Source: Cephalotus follicularis (Eukaryota > Streptophyta > Magnoliopsida > Oxalidales > Cephalotaceae). Taken from it: DNA of 64,000 bases. Numbering within the stretch: the stretch's first letter is position 1; the number at the start of each line of letters is the position of its first letter. Positions 8,874 to 22,400 of the stretch are shown one piece after another. The DNA is taken from the NCBI GenBank assembly GCA_001972305.1, contig BDDD01000364.1, forward strand, positions 143,769 through 207,768, in the 5' to 3' direction. The translations under genes and the position numbers were made by a program. Below the pieces are notes generated by a model. That model was not told where the DNA came from, ran no database searches, and saw only the letters and a list, made by a program, of their open reading frames with translations.

Positions 8874-11705
8874 ATGTACAGAACGGCGGCGAAGCGACTG
8901 CTTTTGGACACCCGTCACCGTTTCCCTAATCTCCAAACTTTCAACCATACTCCTTCTCGTTTATTAACTTCTCTAAATGCTCAATCAACCCCTAATAATA
9001 ATATTAATAATAATCTAAAATTTAATAACGTTGAAATCCCTAATTCTTCCGATTCCACGTCATCATCGACGGCTCAGAGCAATGAGAGGCAGAGACCGAG
9101 AATTGATTACCAAGTCGAACAGACTCGCGTGCTTCAAGCCTCGCTTCCTCACGTGGTCCGTACACTCGTATATACCTCTTCTCCTTTCTCTTTTAATTTA
9201 TATAATTTTATATACATATGTATTATTATTATTGTGGTTAGCTTTTACCTTAGTATGGACTGCTACAAAAAGTAGCAGAATGTTGATTGTGATTCTTTAA
9301 ATGGGGCCTTTCCAGATTAGATTGGGATGGTCTGAGGCAGCGATGATTGCCGGTGCAAGGGACGTTGGTGTCTCTCCTTCGATCGTTGGATCTTTCCCTA
9401 GGAAAGATGCGGCACTGGTTGAGGTAGTATAACATGTCCTCTGTTTTTAATGCTAATTCTAAGTTATGCTTTTCTTTATTAATGCTTCCAATCCATAATA
9501 TTTTTGTCTCTGTTAATCGAGTATAATAACGGTGAAGGGGATCTACTCCATCGAATAGATAAGTTATTGCTTCGTCGTCCAAATTATAAATTATGTCGTG
9601 CTCTGAAACTATTAATCTTAGGCCCACCACTAGCGTTTGCTTAAGTTATTGCTTAAGATTATTTTTCGTTTAATTATTTTTCGGTAGAATTAGTCGTAGA
9701 AATGTGAGTCGTGGATTTGGTTGTTCTGGCTTAATATGAAAAAATTTTCATTTAGCCATTTGTTGTTGAGAATGGGATTATTGCGAGAACAGTCATGATT
9801 ATGATGGGAGATATGATAAGGTTTTATCTTCTAGGTTTCTGAGGGAGTTTTTCTTTACAAATAACTCTAAAACTCTCGTAGCGTATGCGATTTTAATTTC
9901 CTTGTCTAATGCAATAAATTTTTAGCAATACTACTTGCTGCGTGAATATCAAAAATGAACTGACAAGGACAGATAGTGCATGGATAATTCTATTACGCTC
10001 TGTAACATTTTTAGCACAAATGAGGTTGGCAATTTCTGAGTGGATCACATTAATTAGTTGGTTTTGACTAGTTAGTGAACCACTGAGCAACTGCCACGTC
10101 AATCGTGCTCATTACTCAGTTGTGCTTCATAGAAGTACTTGTGGTTTAGAGTCAATAACGCTTTGCCACAGTTGTTGTGGGCTATTCTCCTAATACAACA
10201 GCCAAATATGTTGGGAAGTTCAAACCTTCATGTAATCTTGTGATACTGCTTATGTGATGACCACTGTTTTCAATGGTGCTTCCATTCTAATTATGTGAAT
10301 CTGGCAGCTAGAGAAACATGTACTGTAACTAGAAGGCGAGGCCAAAAAAAAAAAAGAAAAAAACTCTTTCCATGCAGAAAGAAGGAATTGGTTTTTTTAT
10401 GGTTTTGATCATCAACTGGGTATTTTATGCACACATTTGGACCGCCCAATACTGTTACCTGTCCTTTTGTGTGTTCGGGTCATTTGATTGTTCATTTGAC
10501 TAAAAGAGAGTAAAGTTTGTGCTAACTTTTTATTTCCCCTCTTTTATGACCCTTTTTTCAGTTTTTCATGGAAGACTGCTTACAAAGGCTTATTGATAGG
10601 ATGGACTCAGAAGAGGAGTTACAAAATTTGATACCTAGTCAGCGCATTTCGAAGCTTGTCAGGATCCGTCTAGAGATGCAAGCTCCATATATATTAAAAT
10701 GGCCGCAAGCTCTTAGCATCCAAGTATATTTGAAATCACTTTTGTTCTTTGTGTTAAATTGCTGACTTATAGTTATGATCTTTGACACCGTTATCTAATA
10801 TTTTAAATAGGCACAACCATTAAATGTTCGAACAAGTTTTAAGCAACGTGCCATGCTGGTTGATGAGATCTGGCATGCTGCTGCGGATGAAGCGTCTGAT
10901 ATTGATTGGTATGTGAAACGGACTATCCTTGGGGGAATATACTCCACAACAGAGATTTACATGCTGACTGATAGTTCCCCAGGTTTATTTTCTTTTACTC
11001 CATCTATTTGGTACTTGGATGTGTATTTATTTTGCCTTTTGATTAATTTGTTTGTGCCCATTGGCCATATTCATAAACGCTTCTTTATTTTAATCAGCAA
11101 TGAGCATTAATAATAAACACTGTTATATTTCATATTTCTGGATTTATAGTGGGTGGTGTAATTTCTACCCTTCCTTTGATTGCTTTCATTGTGCAATGTG
11201 AGTTAGAATGGAATTGTGAAGCATGCTGGCAAAAGGGAGAGATAACAGCATGACATCTTTTCTTTCTGGTCCATCCGAGAGAGCTTTCTCAGTTATAGTT
11301 TCCATAAATATAAAATAATGGCAGAGATGGATAAAAAGATGGCCCTTACATTCAGTTAGAGTGGTAATCCTGTGGTTAACATATGAGCGTATAGTAACAT
11401 CATTTTCTGGCAGATTTTTGTGATACATGGGCATTTTTGGATGATCGAGTGAAAGATGCTTTTGATCTCAAGAAGACAATTCAAGAGGTAGTCTAGCATT
11501 GCTTGATGGTTTGCTTTAATTTATTTTGCATTTTCTCTCTTTCTTTGATTAAAGGTTGTATCGATTTCTTCATTAATGCCCAATTAAAAAAAAAAAAAAA
11601 CCTAATTGAGTGACATTTCTTCAGGTAAAGTATTTGGCTGAAGCTATTGGTGCAGGAATGGGTGGATCGTTGCAAGGTTTTGTGGGTAGAATTTTTCGGG
11701 GATGA
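8874..11705 (+). CDS. COQ9: Ubiquinone biosynthesis protein COQ9, mitochondrial
   Basis: COQ9 is a lipid-binding protein of the mitochondrial inner-membrane complex that makes ubiquinone; in other organisms it works with COQ7 in a late hydroxylation step. Six coding exons can be read: 8874-9155, 9316-9423, 10562-10723, 10811-10982, 11414-11487 and 11625-11705. All introns are GT-AG, the phases agree, and the joined frame is 292 codons plus TGA. Residues 1-45 are rich in arginine, leucine and serine with one acid, as expected of a mitochondrial presequence. An asparagine-rich stretch and a serine/threonine linker follow. The conserved COQ9 region starts at about residue 78; recognisable blocks are LGWSEAAMIAGARDVGVSPS, QALSIQ, FKQRAMLVDEIWHAAADEAS, DWYVKRTILGGIYSTTEIYM and GAGMGGSLQGF. 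Exon 1 could use a nearby alternative donor, but this one gives the only in-frame join. The retroelement LTR ends 403 bp upstream. Confidence 0.93.
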
Positions 11706-12498
11706 ACAATTTTATCTCTGGATGGGTTAATCAATTTCTGTGGCAGGCTTGATCCACTGGTCCCTTGGTGGCTAGGTTTCAAAACTGTTCAGCCCTTCAA
11801 CGTTGTCCCCAATGACGACTTTATCGGGGAGATTCCTGTGTTTATGTTGATAGTTTAGATGGTCCATCAAATTTCCTATCAATAAAGTTCAGCGGTTGAA
11901 TGTTTTAGTGCTGAAAGTATTTCATTCTGCCGGTGGCCTGTCAATAATGGTACTTATCATGATTGATATGCATCCTCTTCGCACTCATTTATATATATAT
12001 ATATTTAAAAAGTTTAAAAGTGTATATAATAAAATAAAAAACCATGTGTATCGGGGGATTTATGGACTTACCTCTTGAAAAACGAAACAGCTTGCCTAGC
12101 TTCAAAACTGTGCATCAAGGCTCAAATTCTAGTTATACGTTGCAAAAGCGAAGGAAAATTGGAACCCAAGAAGCCAACTAGTCAAAACACTAGACACATA
12201 ACTATGTCTGCATGCCATACAAGTAAGACAAACCAAGCTATACAAGTAAGACAAACCAAACTAGAACAACATGTTACCAACTCCAAAGAAAATACATCAT
12301 GAAAGGAAGAAAGATGCTTTTTCATTGTGAACGGTTTAGAGGTATGTATGAGAAAAATTTAGGAAAGAGAGGAGATGTGCTTACAGTTTTTATATTATTA
12401 TTTAATATAAATAGAATGTATTTTTCTAGTCAAAAGAAGACCATTAGCACTTCAATAAATTGCAATCCAAAAGTTGAATTAGTGTGAAGGAAGTAAAA
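11706..12498 (+). other. COQ9 3' region and spacer to the cupin gene
   Basis: A likely COQ9 polyadenylation signal AATAAA lies at 11881-11886. A short AT dinucleotide run lies near 11989-12003. The remainder up to the cupin start codon is AT-rich, with no other gene visible. Confidence 0.5.
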
Positions 12499-14265
12499 AT
12501 GGCGAAAGCATCAGAGGTTGCATCGAAATTGAATCTGAAGCCCCACCCTGAAGGTGGATTTTACGCGGAAACATTCAGAGACACCTCTGTCATTTTACCC
12601 AAATCTCTACTTCCCTCCAATTGTAAGTCTTCACCTTCCCTTTGTCTTTATCTCTTTGTCTGTTTTAAGATTTATATGCAGCAAGCGTTCTTGATGGTTA
12701 CACTTTGTCGGTTTTGCAATAAAATTGAGCTTAAGAATTTCATTTACTGATCTGGGTATATCTTGCTTTCTCTTTTTGATTCGATGTTTATGGTTGGATA
12801 CTTGGATTTATTATTGGTTATTGAGGAACTGGATCTTTATTTTCAAAAGTTAGTACCATTTGAATTTGTATAGTGAAACAAAAAATTGCAAGACTTCAGT
12901 TCCTACTGATTATATTATAGACTAAAGTATTGCGATATTCCGTGTTATAGTTGAGTGATTTTATTACAAACAACGATTCATGTAATTGAGTATCAAATAT
13001 CCATACCACCATACACCATCATTTTTTCCAACCTTGATATTTGATGGGAGATTGCTTGTTGGGAAGTTGTTATCATTTGACTCAATTCATTTCAAATCTT
13101 TTTTTTTTTTTCAGATTAAAATTGACAACTACTTTGTTCATCTAAACCTGTACTTTTTCACTTTTATGGTACTTAATTAACTTGTTTTTTTTACCCAGAT
13201 TCAAGTTTGATTAGTCCTTATTATAAAAATTTTCAGGTGTCAGTATAATGATTGTAGCTTCTATGCAGATAAGGTTGATCGTGCTGTTAGCACATCAATT
13301 TACTTCTTGCTGCCATCTGGGAGCGTATCTAGCCTCCACCGAATACCATGTGCAGAAACCTGGCATTTTTACTTGGGAGAGCCTCTCATGGTACGGCTGA
13401 TCATGTCTCAATTTCAATAGATAGAAATGGTGACTTTGTGAGTAATCATCGGCTTTTTAAGTTGTATTAGAATATTTAATTGACGACTGAGCATCCTACA
13501 GTATTGACATTTTCAGGATAGTTGATTCATCATCCAAAAGTGTTTGGTATCTTGTCCAAAGGGAATGTTGGGTGTCTTCTCCTCTTGATTTTAATTTTTT
13601 CTTCCTATAGTTGGTGAGAGAGGTGCGCAATGGCATATCTAAGATTAAACTCAGAAAGTGTTTTAGATCAAATGTTTGGTATGGCTACAATTACTTATAT
13701 AGTGCTTTTGCTGCAAGGATGTATCCTTCGTTGTCCTTAAAGACTCTTTACTGCATATGTTGTACCTGTCTATCACATTTTTAGCTTACATTATAGTCTG
13801 CCATGCCATATTGTGAATGCAAACTAATTCTGTAAAAAAAGAGATACTTTGATCCTTACAACTCCTAGGTCTCATGCTGTTATTACTTCATTTTTCAAAA
13901 GAAAACAAGATTTACTTCTAACGCAATATAGTTTCTTTCAGGTATTGGAATTGAATGAAGAAGATGGGCAGATCAAATTAACATGCCTTGGATCCGATGT
14001 GATTGGAGACAATCAGAAACCACAGTACACAGTCCCTCCCAATGTGTGGTTTGGTTCATTTCCCGCAAAGGACTTCCACATCTCTTCTGATGGGGCAGTG
14101 CTCAAAACTGAACAAAGGGATGCCGAGAGCCATTACTCTCTTGTGGGATGCACTTGTGCACCTGGCTTTCAGTTTGAGGACTTCGAGCTGGCAACACGCT
14201 CAGAGCTTGTTTCACGTTTTCCCAATCACGAGGCCCTCATCACCTTACTAACTTCTCCTCAATGA
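12499..14265 (+). CDS. Cupin_5 (DUF985) family protein, RmlC-like cupin
   Basis: A small single-domain cupin. Its cellular role is unknown; the family (Pfam Cupin_5, formerly DUF985) is found in bacteria, fungi and plants and folds as a beta barrel. Three exons join in frame: 12499-12622, 13269-13390 and 13942-14265, giving 189 codons plus TGA. The ATG at 12499 is chosen because translation from it gives MAKASEVASKLNLKPHPEGGFY, the usual start of plant homologues. Family landmarks in order are PHPEGGFYAETFRD (residues 15-28), STSIYFLLPSGSVSSLHRIP, AETWHFYLGEPL with its two histidines in the barrel, PPNVWFGSFP, and CTCAPGFQFEDFEL near the C-terminus. There is no signal peptide or membrane segment, so a soluble protein is expected. 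Introns 1 and 2 are about 650 and 550 bp. LSM1 lies tail-to-tail downstream. Confidence 0.9.
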
Positions 14266-15861
14266 GGAGAAGCCTATTTTGTTGTAATCAGGGTAAGTTT
14301 TATTTGATCTAATGTTGATTCTGATGCTTTCTATGGATTTTGTTGCATCTTGAATGTGAGGTTTGTGTAAAAGCAGAACAGATGATCCATTTTATGCTGA
14401 GATACTTTTAATAATCACATTTATTTGAGGAAAACATTGTTCAATGGTGAAAAGTTGAATGTGAACTCCGTGTAAGAGTAGAACAGATGATCCATTTTAT
14501 GCACCCAAAAAAAAAAAAAAATTGCTCAGAGAGAGAGAGCATGAGTCTTGATTCACAAGATCAGCTCTCTTCGAGCACTGTCTAAAGCTTGCGTTACTTT
14601 GGGTGCGCCTGTTTCTCTCTTTTCCAAGCTAGGAATTCAGGGGCTTGTTTTGTGGTTGTTTTGTTGTCCTTTTTTTTCTTTTCAAAACTGTTTAAGAATA
14701 TAAGACAAAAAATAGTTCTGAAAATAATTTTTATGAAAAATATGTATGTTTGAATGAGTTGTTTTCCAAAACAAATCTTGAAATAAAAAACAATATTGAT
14801 TTGTTTGATTGATAAAGACTTTTAAGTACATTTATTAGAATAGATAAATGGGAGAAATGCATCTGAGTACCAATATTTTTTTTTATTTATATCCAACACA
14901 TTTATTTAAATAAATGAACAAAATTTATCAAATAAAATCATAATTTTTTTTGTCGTTTTCATTTTTTTTTTGTTCTTGAAAAATAGTTTCCAAAAACAAT
15001 CTTTCAATTATGTAACTACCTAAACAGAAATCTTTTTCAACAAAAAAAAAAAATCATTTCAACAAAAAAATAGCCACCAAGTTGCAATATTTTAAAAAAA
15101 ATCCAAAATCTTTCTATTTTCCAAGAGATCTGAAATACGTTTCAATTTGATCACCAAGTTGCCATTTTCAATTTTTTTTGAAAGAAAAAAAAAACATTTG
15201 ATGTGTTAAAAATGTTTTCAAATTTTAGTTTAAAAAACAAACATACAATTTTAACGTTGGTCACTGTTCCATAACAAAAAGATACGTATAGCAACTTAAA
15301 CCAAAAACGTTTACCAGCAAAGCAATATCATCTTTGGAGATCATTCAGGCATGCGAACAGACTAAACTGTACACTGCATCATGGATTAGCAAACAAAGAT
15401 TGTAAGCGTAATTGCACTTTTGCATGTTAAATATAAAAAAAAAAAAATCAAAATGACCGTGCCCTTACAAAATGTGGCACAAAGCAACAACCCACAACAT
15501 ATTCAATAAATTGTGTTCGGTGAATAAGCAAAAGCTTGAAACAAGAGTAAAATGACTAATCAGGGGGGAGATAAAACATCATATTTGGTATAACAAAAAA
15601 ACGATACCAAAACCTGAACTGCAACTAACCCAGCCATGTCTATTGCACAGAGAAAAAGGAAATTGTCATCATTGCCTTTTTAACAGACCCTAAACCCAAC
15701 ATCCTCTCCCTGACTCGGAGCAAATTAGATTTTAGGAATTTGAACTAATCATCTAGCTTCCCCCACCAGTGAGATGGAGAAAGTAAGAACCCACTCTGGG
15801 GTCACTGCCGCACTAATATTTGCGTTCACAGCATGAACTTCTGAAGAAATGATAGGATCTG
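14266..15861. other. Spacer between convergent cupin and LSM1 genes
   Basis: Holds the 3' untranslated regions of both genes. A near-duplicate phrase (TAARAGYAGAACAGATGATCCATTTTATG) occurs at 14369 and 14472. Several A and T runs lie at 14506-14520, 14935-15200 and 15431-15448. No further gene is supportable. Confidence 0.5.
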
Positions 15862-17962
15862 TTAATCATAATCAAGGAACTCCATCCTTTTTCTCATCGA
15901 GCCCTTTAGATCTGTAGCCTCCCTTTCAGCCTTCTGAGCCTGGAGAGGAAAGAAATTAGACTCGAAGTATTCAACGAATGCAACAGACAATTGAAACAAG
16001 GGGTTATTCCTTTAATTGTTCATGTAGGAGAGTAAAGGGTTTGCAGGAAAGCAGTATAACATATTAGTGAAACATAGGGCCTGCATCATATTAGGGATAT
16101 ATCTATCAAATAAAAGTATAGATTCAATGGTTGACTGGGTTAGACATAAGTGTTGCTCAAGACTTCAAAGATGTCCAGAAACAATTCATTTAATTAGATT
16201 TCACTTAGGCCGTATGCTTTTCAGGAAAAACCAAATTACTAATTGATACAAGTTCCAAATAATGTAGCACAACTCAGACTACTACTCACATATAAGCACA
16301 GCCCAGTGCAAAAAAGAAGTCTAATTTCATCCCTTGTGAGAAAATATTCTAGGATGGCAGCCTACCATCCATCTACACCACATAAAGATTGTTAGCATAA
16401 TATGAACTTATTGGTTTCAACCATAAGCCGACGTTGAGAACCCACAGACACACAAAAAATGGTTGCACTATGAACTGCGAATTTAGACACAAAGACTTAC
16501 CCCTTTTATCTCTTCTACAGATACACGAGTCATATGTGGGGGAAGCTCATCCTTTTCCAAGTCCTAACAAACAGTGGCAGAATTATGGAAATGACAAATT
16601 TAAGTGATTAACATAAGTCAAGTCTCACAAACTAAGGCCCAAAAAGGTATACCAGCTCCCCAATCAACACGACATTCTCCCCACGGATAATATATAAACC
16701 TAAGGGTATGTCAGAATAGAGATCGCCAACAATAACTCGTTCACAAGCTCCTTCAAGAACAACATTAGCTGGCCAAGAAAACAAAAACTCCATAAGTTAT
16801 CAAGGTAAAAGAAACAATAAGAACGCATATAAATTCAGGATACAGCATGTAGTGGATATATTACCAAATTGATCAAAAGAACGTAGTAACCCCATGAGCT
16901 TTCGACCATCTCGCAGCAAGACAAGAAGTTTTTCTGCAAAGCCGATGTAGGCAGCCCAGTAATTCGCAATGAAGTGACTACTAAAAAACCATTTAAAACT
17001 TACATTGCACTTAATTCTTCACTATGGATTTACAAACACGCATGTTTGCATATTTTAAGGTAAGATGTGATTTTTAAAATTCACACCAATAGAAGCAACT
17101 GCCAAGAAAGCTCAAAAAATATGTAGGCTGCAAATTGCATGGAAAGTCAAATGGACTAGAAAAACAGATGAGATTATAACCCACCAACCATGCAGGGTAA
17201 TTGAAAATGAGTGTACCTCTCCAGGGGAAGCTGTTTCAAATTACAATTAGGCAAAATCTTGAGTCACCATCAAGATAACTTCGAAACCATTAAAGAAGGC
17301 AAATGCCACTACATCAAAATTCAAAAGCACTATTTAAAGGCCATAGGGAAGCGTATGCTCAAATATCACAGCATCGTGATCAAACATGATACTTTTAACT
17401 AACCAATCAGCCTTAGGAGACTCTGTGATCATCATAAAGCATAGTGCTGTTTGATTGAGAAGGCCACATGAAGAACCAATAAAAACATTTGGGCATCTAG
17501 CCGGCGGCGAACAGATTTGATAATAACCATAACTAATCAAAACTCTATATGAATCTATAAAGGAATGAAAATGGTAGAAAAAGGCAACAAAAGGAACAAA
17601 TGGAACAAATCGTTTTCTTAGATAAACAAAAAGAAAGTATATTTATGGGAAAAAACCCACTAACAAAGCAATAAATCAAACAGTAACATAGAAAAAGAGA
17701 AAACAAGGAAACAGATAGCAATTCTAGATCTACCAAAAGCAACTAAAAATCTCCAAGTGAAACACATATCAAGAATCACTAGCAAACAAAAAAGAACAAA
17801 AGTGCATTCACTAGACTGTTCCTCATTCAGGTCTCACGCAACATTCCAATAAAAACATATAAATACAGATATATTCACAGAGAGAGAGAGAGAGAGATTA
17901 CTGTCAAGATAGCTTGCAAGAGAAGTGGAGAGAAAGACCTCATCTGGGCCAGCCCACGACAT
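15862..17962 (-). CDS. LSM1: LSM1, subunit of the LSM1-7 mRNA decapping ring
   Basis: LSM1 defines the cytoplasmic LSM1-7 ring, which with PAT1 binds the 3' end of oligoadenylated mRNA and promotes decapping, often in P-bodies. Five coding exons on the minus strand join in frame: 17902-17962, 16865-16933, 16653-16768, 16501-16563 and 15862-15939, giving 128 codons plus TAA, the usual plant LSM1 length. The start is MSWAGPDEVFLSTSLASYLD. The Sm1 motif covers about residues 14-50 (LLVLLRDGRKLMGLLRSFDQ). The Sm2 motif with its characteristic IIRGENVVLIGEL is at about residues 71-82. The LSM1-specific C-terminal extension follows, ending MRKRMEFLDYD. All introns are GT-AG on the minus strand. The gene looks intact. 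Confidence 0.95.
17877..17897. repeat. GA microsatellite in LSM1 intron 1
   Basis: About ten GA dinucleotides a few bases inside the first intron of LSM1, next to the 5' splice site. On the transcript it reads as a CU-rich run. Confidence 0.85.
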
Positions 17963-18439
17963 GAAGTTCACTGTTTTTGGTTCCTTCAACTTCAATTATC
18001 ACACAAACCAATGGCATTGGCTTCCTCACAAAGCCTCTTACCAAAACCCCACACCCACAAAACTCTCGCCTCAAATCTGGCCCAAACAGAACCCCCAACT
18101 TTTGTATCACACAAAACTCTCAAGAAAACAAGACAATAACCTCTTCTTAGAGGAGGAGATAAGAGGTTAGGTTTAGTCCTTTTTTTATTTATTTTTTACA
18201 AGACTGAAGAGGAAGAAGATCTCGTCTTCTTATTTATTTAGTACTCTGGCGCTCATTATGAGGTTTTGACGGACTCAGTAGTTAAAAGTTAAAACCCCTT
18301 TGAACTCCAAGAAAGAAAGCTTAATTATTTGATCTTGCTAGTTCTTGACCCTTGGATTGAGTTTTTAATCATCAAAACATGTTATTATTTCGGTGAATTA
18401 TTAAAAGAACTAAATATGTTTCAACGTCCGTGTATACAT

Positions 18440-18630
18440 CTATTTTATGAATTGAAATTCTCAGTAATAATTATAATTATAAGAGTAATAATTTGCGTTC
18501 AGTCATTCGATAAAAATTCAACAGCTATAAATACACTATATTTAAAAATATTATTGATAATATTTTTTGATGTGGTGTATTTGTAATCGTTAGATTTCAA
18601 TCTAATGATTATAATTAACTATTACACATA
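18440..18630. mobile_element. Degraded relative of the MITE at 407-598
   Basis: The phrase GCTATAAATACACTATATT, followed by a spacer, then TGGTGTATTTGTAATCGTTAG and ATTTCAATCTAATGATTA, matches the fold-back body of the MITE at 407-598. The outer inverted repeats are decayed and I could not find a flanking duplication, so the limits are approximate. Confidence 0.6.
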
Positions 18631-18745
18631 AAATACTCAACGAACTAAAATAAAGTGTCAAACTTTTTATTTTGGTTGAGAGTGATAATATATTATGATT
18701 TCTTACAAACTGCTTACATCACATCATTATTTCACAAAAAATACA

Positions 18746-18746
18746 T

Positions 18747-18777
<31 letters not shown>
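18746..18777. repeat. CA/TA microsatellite
   Basis: A CA dinucleotide run followed by TATATAT, directly against the assembly gap. Confidence 0.9.
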
Positions 18778-18797
18778 NNNNNNNNNNNNNNNNNNNN
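18778..18797. other. Assembly gap (20 N)
   Basis: Twenty undetermined bases next to a dinucleotide run. The true length of the missing sequence cannot be known from this window. Confidence 0.99.
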
Positions 18798-18914
18798 TTA
18801 CTATAGAATTAAAATAATCTTTTGATGTCAAAACAGCCATCATTCTATTCAAATAAGTGAGAGATCTCGTGTTCAAATAACCATGAGTTGAATCCGTTTT
18901 CATCAACTATATCA

Positions 18915-18916
<2 letters not shown>

Positions 18917-18950
<34 letters not shown>
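18917..18950. repeat. TAA microsatellite
   Basis: About eleven AAT/TAA triplets. The copia element lies immediately beside it. Confidence 0.9.
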
Positions 18951-18955
18951 CTTTT

Positions 18956-19171
18956 TATTATAAAATTAGTCAAAAATTAGGCAAAAATTAGGTATGAATT
19001 ACTATTTCAATAACCATGATTGCTATTCTAACAACCCCTAAACTCTTATAAATAGAAATGTATTGTTAAGAATAAATCAAGGAATTCATAATAAAAAAAT
19101 CTCTTATTCTCTCTCAATCTCTCTTTGTAGTATAATCTTCAATTGTTAGTTAATCTCTTAAGTTTATAACA
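18956..19171 (+). repeat. Copia 5' LTR
   Basis: Begins TATTATAAAATTAG and ends TTTATAACA. It has a TATA box TATAAATA at 19047-19054 and is closely similar to 24314-24529. The sequence just inside, TTATCAGCACGAAAC at 19174-19188, is the probable primer site. Confidence 0.85.
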
Positions 19172-19229
19172 CGTTATCAGCACGAAACTCTATCCAGCTG
19201 AGATTTGAGGTACAATTTGTCTACTGAAA

Positions 19230-19430
19230 TTACCCGAGACTTAGTGGGAACCTATATATTTAATATCTGACGGTATCACCTTACGATGTATAGTGATAGG
19301 AAACCGCTCGATCATACATGATGTCCGACGTTCGAGTCTCGGCAAGCCCCATTATGCTCAAGTGGTCTCATGAAAGTGAGCGTGGCCTATGATTGCACCA
19401 ATGAGGTCCCAAATTTTTTTTATTGCAATA
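19230..19430 (+). other. Copia leader with a tRNA-like B box
   Basis: The untranslated stretch before gag. It contains CGTTCGAGTCTC at 19329-19340, which fits the B box of a tRNA-type RNA polymerase III promoter, and a T-rich end near 19418-19425. It may be an old SINE fragment, but a convincing A box is not visible. Confidence 0.3.
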
Positions 19431-19491
19431 AATTTTATTTATTTACTATGCTTGAATGACATTTATTTTTATCTTTTGATTAAGTATAAAA

Positions 19492-22400
19492 ATGACAAAT
19501 ATTAAAAATCAGAAATTCATTGCTCTTGATATTTCTAGAAAGAATTATCTATCATGTGTACTTGATGTGAAACTGCATTTGAGTGCTAAGAAATTAAGGC
19601 ACAATTGATGAAGATAATGCAGCATCAAATGAGGAACGTGTCACTACGCTGATTTTCCTGAGGCATCATATTGATGATGACCTGAAATATGAATATTTAA
19701 CTGTTGAAAATCCACTTGAACTGTGGCAAAATCTAAATGATAGGTTTGAGTACTTGAAAGTTGTTGTACTGCCAAAGGTATTGAATGATTGGTCACAGCT
19801 ACGATTTCGGGATTTTAAAACAGTTTCGGAATATAATTCCACGTTGTTTAAAATTGTATCACAACTAAAGATGTGTGGTGAATTTATCACCGATGATATG
19901 TTGCTAGAGAAAACATATCGAACATTTCATGCATCCAATGTGTTACTGCAACAACAGTATAGGTTGCACGGGTTCAAGAAATATCGTGAACTAATTGGAT
20001 CTCTTCTTATTGAGGAGCAAAATAATGAATTACTCCTGCAAAATCATGAAAATCGTCACACTGGTTCAGCCCCTTTACCAGAGGTAAATGCAACTTCGCC
20101 CCAATTTAGAGGATGAGAAAGAGGGCGTGGAAAAAGACGTGGAAGATGACGTGACAGTGGAAGAAATCAAAATTTCTTGGGGCCACATAATAATAATAGC
20201 ATGAAATGACAAAATCCTGATACAAAACAACGTCAAAAGTGGCGCAATCCTGGACAATCCAGTAATGATGAACAAATCCAAAATAGAAAGGGTGATTGCA
20301 ACCGATGTGGTATGGAAGGTCATTGGCACCGTGCTTGTCGCACAGGGAAGCATTGGGTCGACTTATATCAAGCTTCTCTAAAAGAGAAAGACAAACGAAT
20401 TGAAACAAATTTTATAGGTCATTGTGACCCTTTGGAAACTACGCAATCAGACTTTGGTTCAATGAGTATAACCCATTTGGACATTGCTGATTTCGTAACT
20501 GATCCAAACGAGAAAATGAATCAAGTGATTGTCGACGAAGACTTCCATCTCGGTTGATGTTATGTGCTATTGTTTTAATGTTTATCACTTTTGAATAAAG
20601 TGCTTATGAAGTTAAATATAACATAATTATATTTATTAATAACATGTGTGTTTTTATCTATATATCATCATACAATGGATATTAGAGATATATGCATAGC
20701 TGACAGTGCAACAACACACAATACTCCAGGATGAAAAATATTTTTCACATTTAACAATAGCAAAGGCTAATGTTGGAACAATTTCTGGTACATCAGACCT
20801 AATTGAAGGTTCTGGGATGACCAGTTTTGTGTTATCAAATGGAACACAAATGCGCATCACAGATGCTTAATGTTCGACAAAGTCTAGAAGAAACTTGCTT
20901 AGTTTCAAAGATATTTACCGTAATGGTTATCATATTGAAACCACAAATGAAAAAGGCAAAGAATATCTTTATATCACCGGTAATGCTTCCGGCCAAAAGC
21001 AAATATTGGAGAAACTCCTTGGGCTTTCTTCTAGGCTATACATTATGAAAATTAGAGCAATTGAATCTCATAATGTTGTGGATTTAAAAGTCATGGACTT
21101 AAAAGGGTTCATGATTTGGCATGAATGGCTAGGCCACCAGGTGTGACAATGATGCGTCGAATAATTGAAAATTCACATGGACATCCACTTAAAAAGCAGA
21201 AAATGCTATTGAATAATGAGAACCATTGTGTTGCTTGTTCGTAAGGAAAACTCATTATAAGACCATCTACAACAAAAGTGGTTGTAGAATCTTCAAAATT
21301 CTTAAAGAGAATTCAAGGAGATATTTGTGGACCGATTAATCCACAATCTGGACCATTTCGATATTTCATGGTCTTAATAGATGCATCGACAAGATGGTCG
21401 CATGTATGCTTACTTTCAACTCTCAATGTTGAATTTGCGAGACTATTAGCTCAAATAAATAAATTACGAGCACAATTTTCAGATCATCCTATAAAGTCTA
21501 TTCGGCTAGATAATGCTGCTGAATTTTGTTCCAAAGCATTTGATGAATATTGTATGACAATAGGAATTGCCATTGAACATCATGTTCCTCACGTACACAC
21601 CCAAAATGGGTTAGCTGAATCTCTTATCAAAAGACTTCAATTGATTGCTCATCTTTTATTGATGAGGTCAAAGTTACCCATTTCAGCTTGGGGACATGCG
21701 ATATTGCATCCTGCGGCTCTTATACGCATAAGACCGACTGCATATCATAAATATTCTCCATTACAACTTGTTCTTGGTCAAGAATCAAACATATCCCACT
21801 TAAGAGTGTTTGGATGTGCAGTATATGTCCATATTTTACCTACTCAACGGAGTAAGATGGGAGCACAACGCAGACTTGGCGTTTATATGGAATTTGATTC
21901 TCTATCAATTATAAGGTATCTTGAACCATTAACATATGACATGTTTACTGCACGTTATGCAGACTGTTACTTTGATGAATTAGTTTTCCCAGTGTTAAGG
22001 GGAGATAAGATTTTATTGAAAAATGAAAATAAAAATTCATGGAAAGCATCAAGAGTACATGATTTTGATCCACGTACAAATGAATGTGAACTACAAGTTT
22101 AAAAGATCATTAATTTGTAAAATATTGCCAATCAAATGCCAAACGCATTTAATGATGCTCAAAAAGTGGTAAAATCTTATATACCAGTTGTGAATGCTTC
22201 AGCAAGAATTGATATATCTAAAGATAGTAAAAACTCAGTCGATATATTAAAGTCTAAACCACAGTTGAAACGTGGTAGACCAATTGGTGCTAAAGATATT
22301 GTGCCACGAAAACAAAAGGCAAATAAGGGTGGTGTACAAAACCCTGAAAGAGCATTGACACAAGATAATGTGTTATTTCCAAAACCCACATTGACTCCAG

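Larger units (their letters stand above)
18171..18955. other. AT-rich DNA between LSM1 and the copia element
   Basis: Contains the presumed LSM1 promoter, a degraded MITE, a CA/TA microsatellite, the assembly gap and a TAA microsatellite. No gene. Confidence 0.5.

Noticed and set aside
9250..9630. Minus-strand frame of 126 codons overlapping COQ9 exon 2
   Set aside because: It is antisense to a supported COQ9 exon and its intron, and has no recognisable domain.
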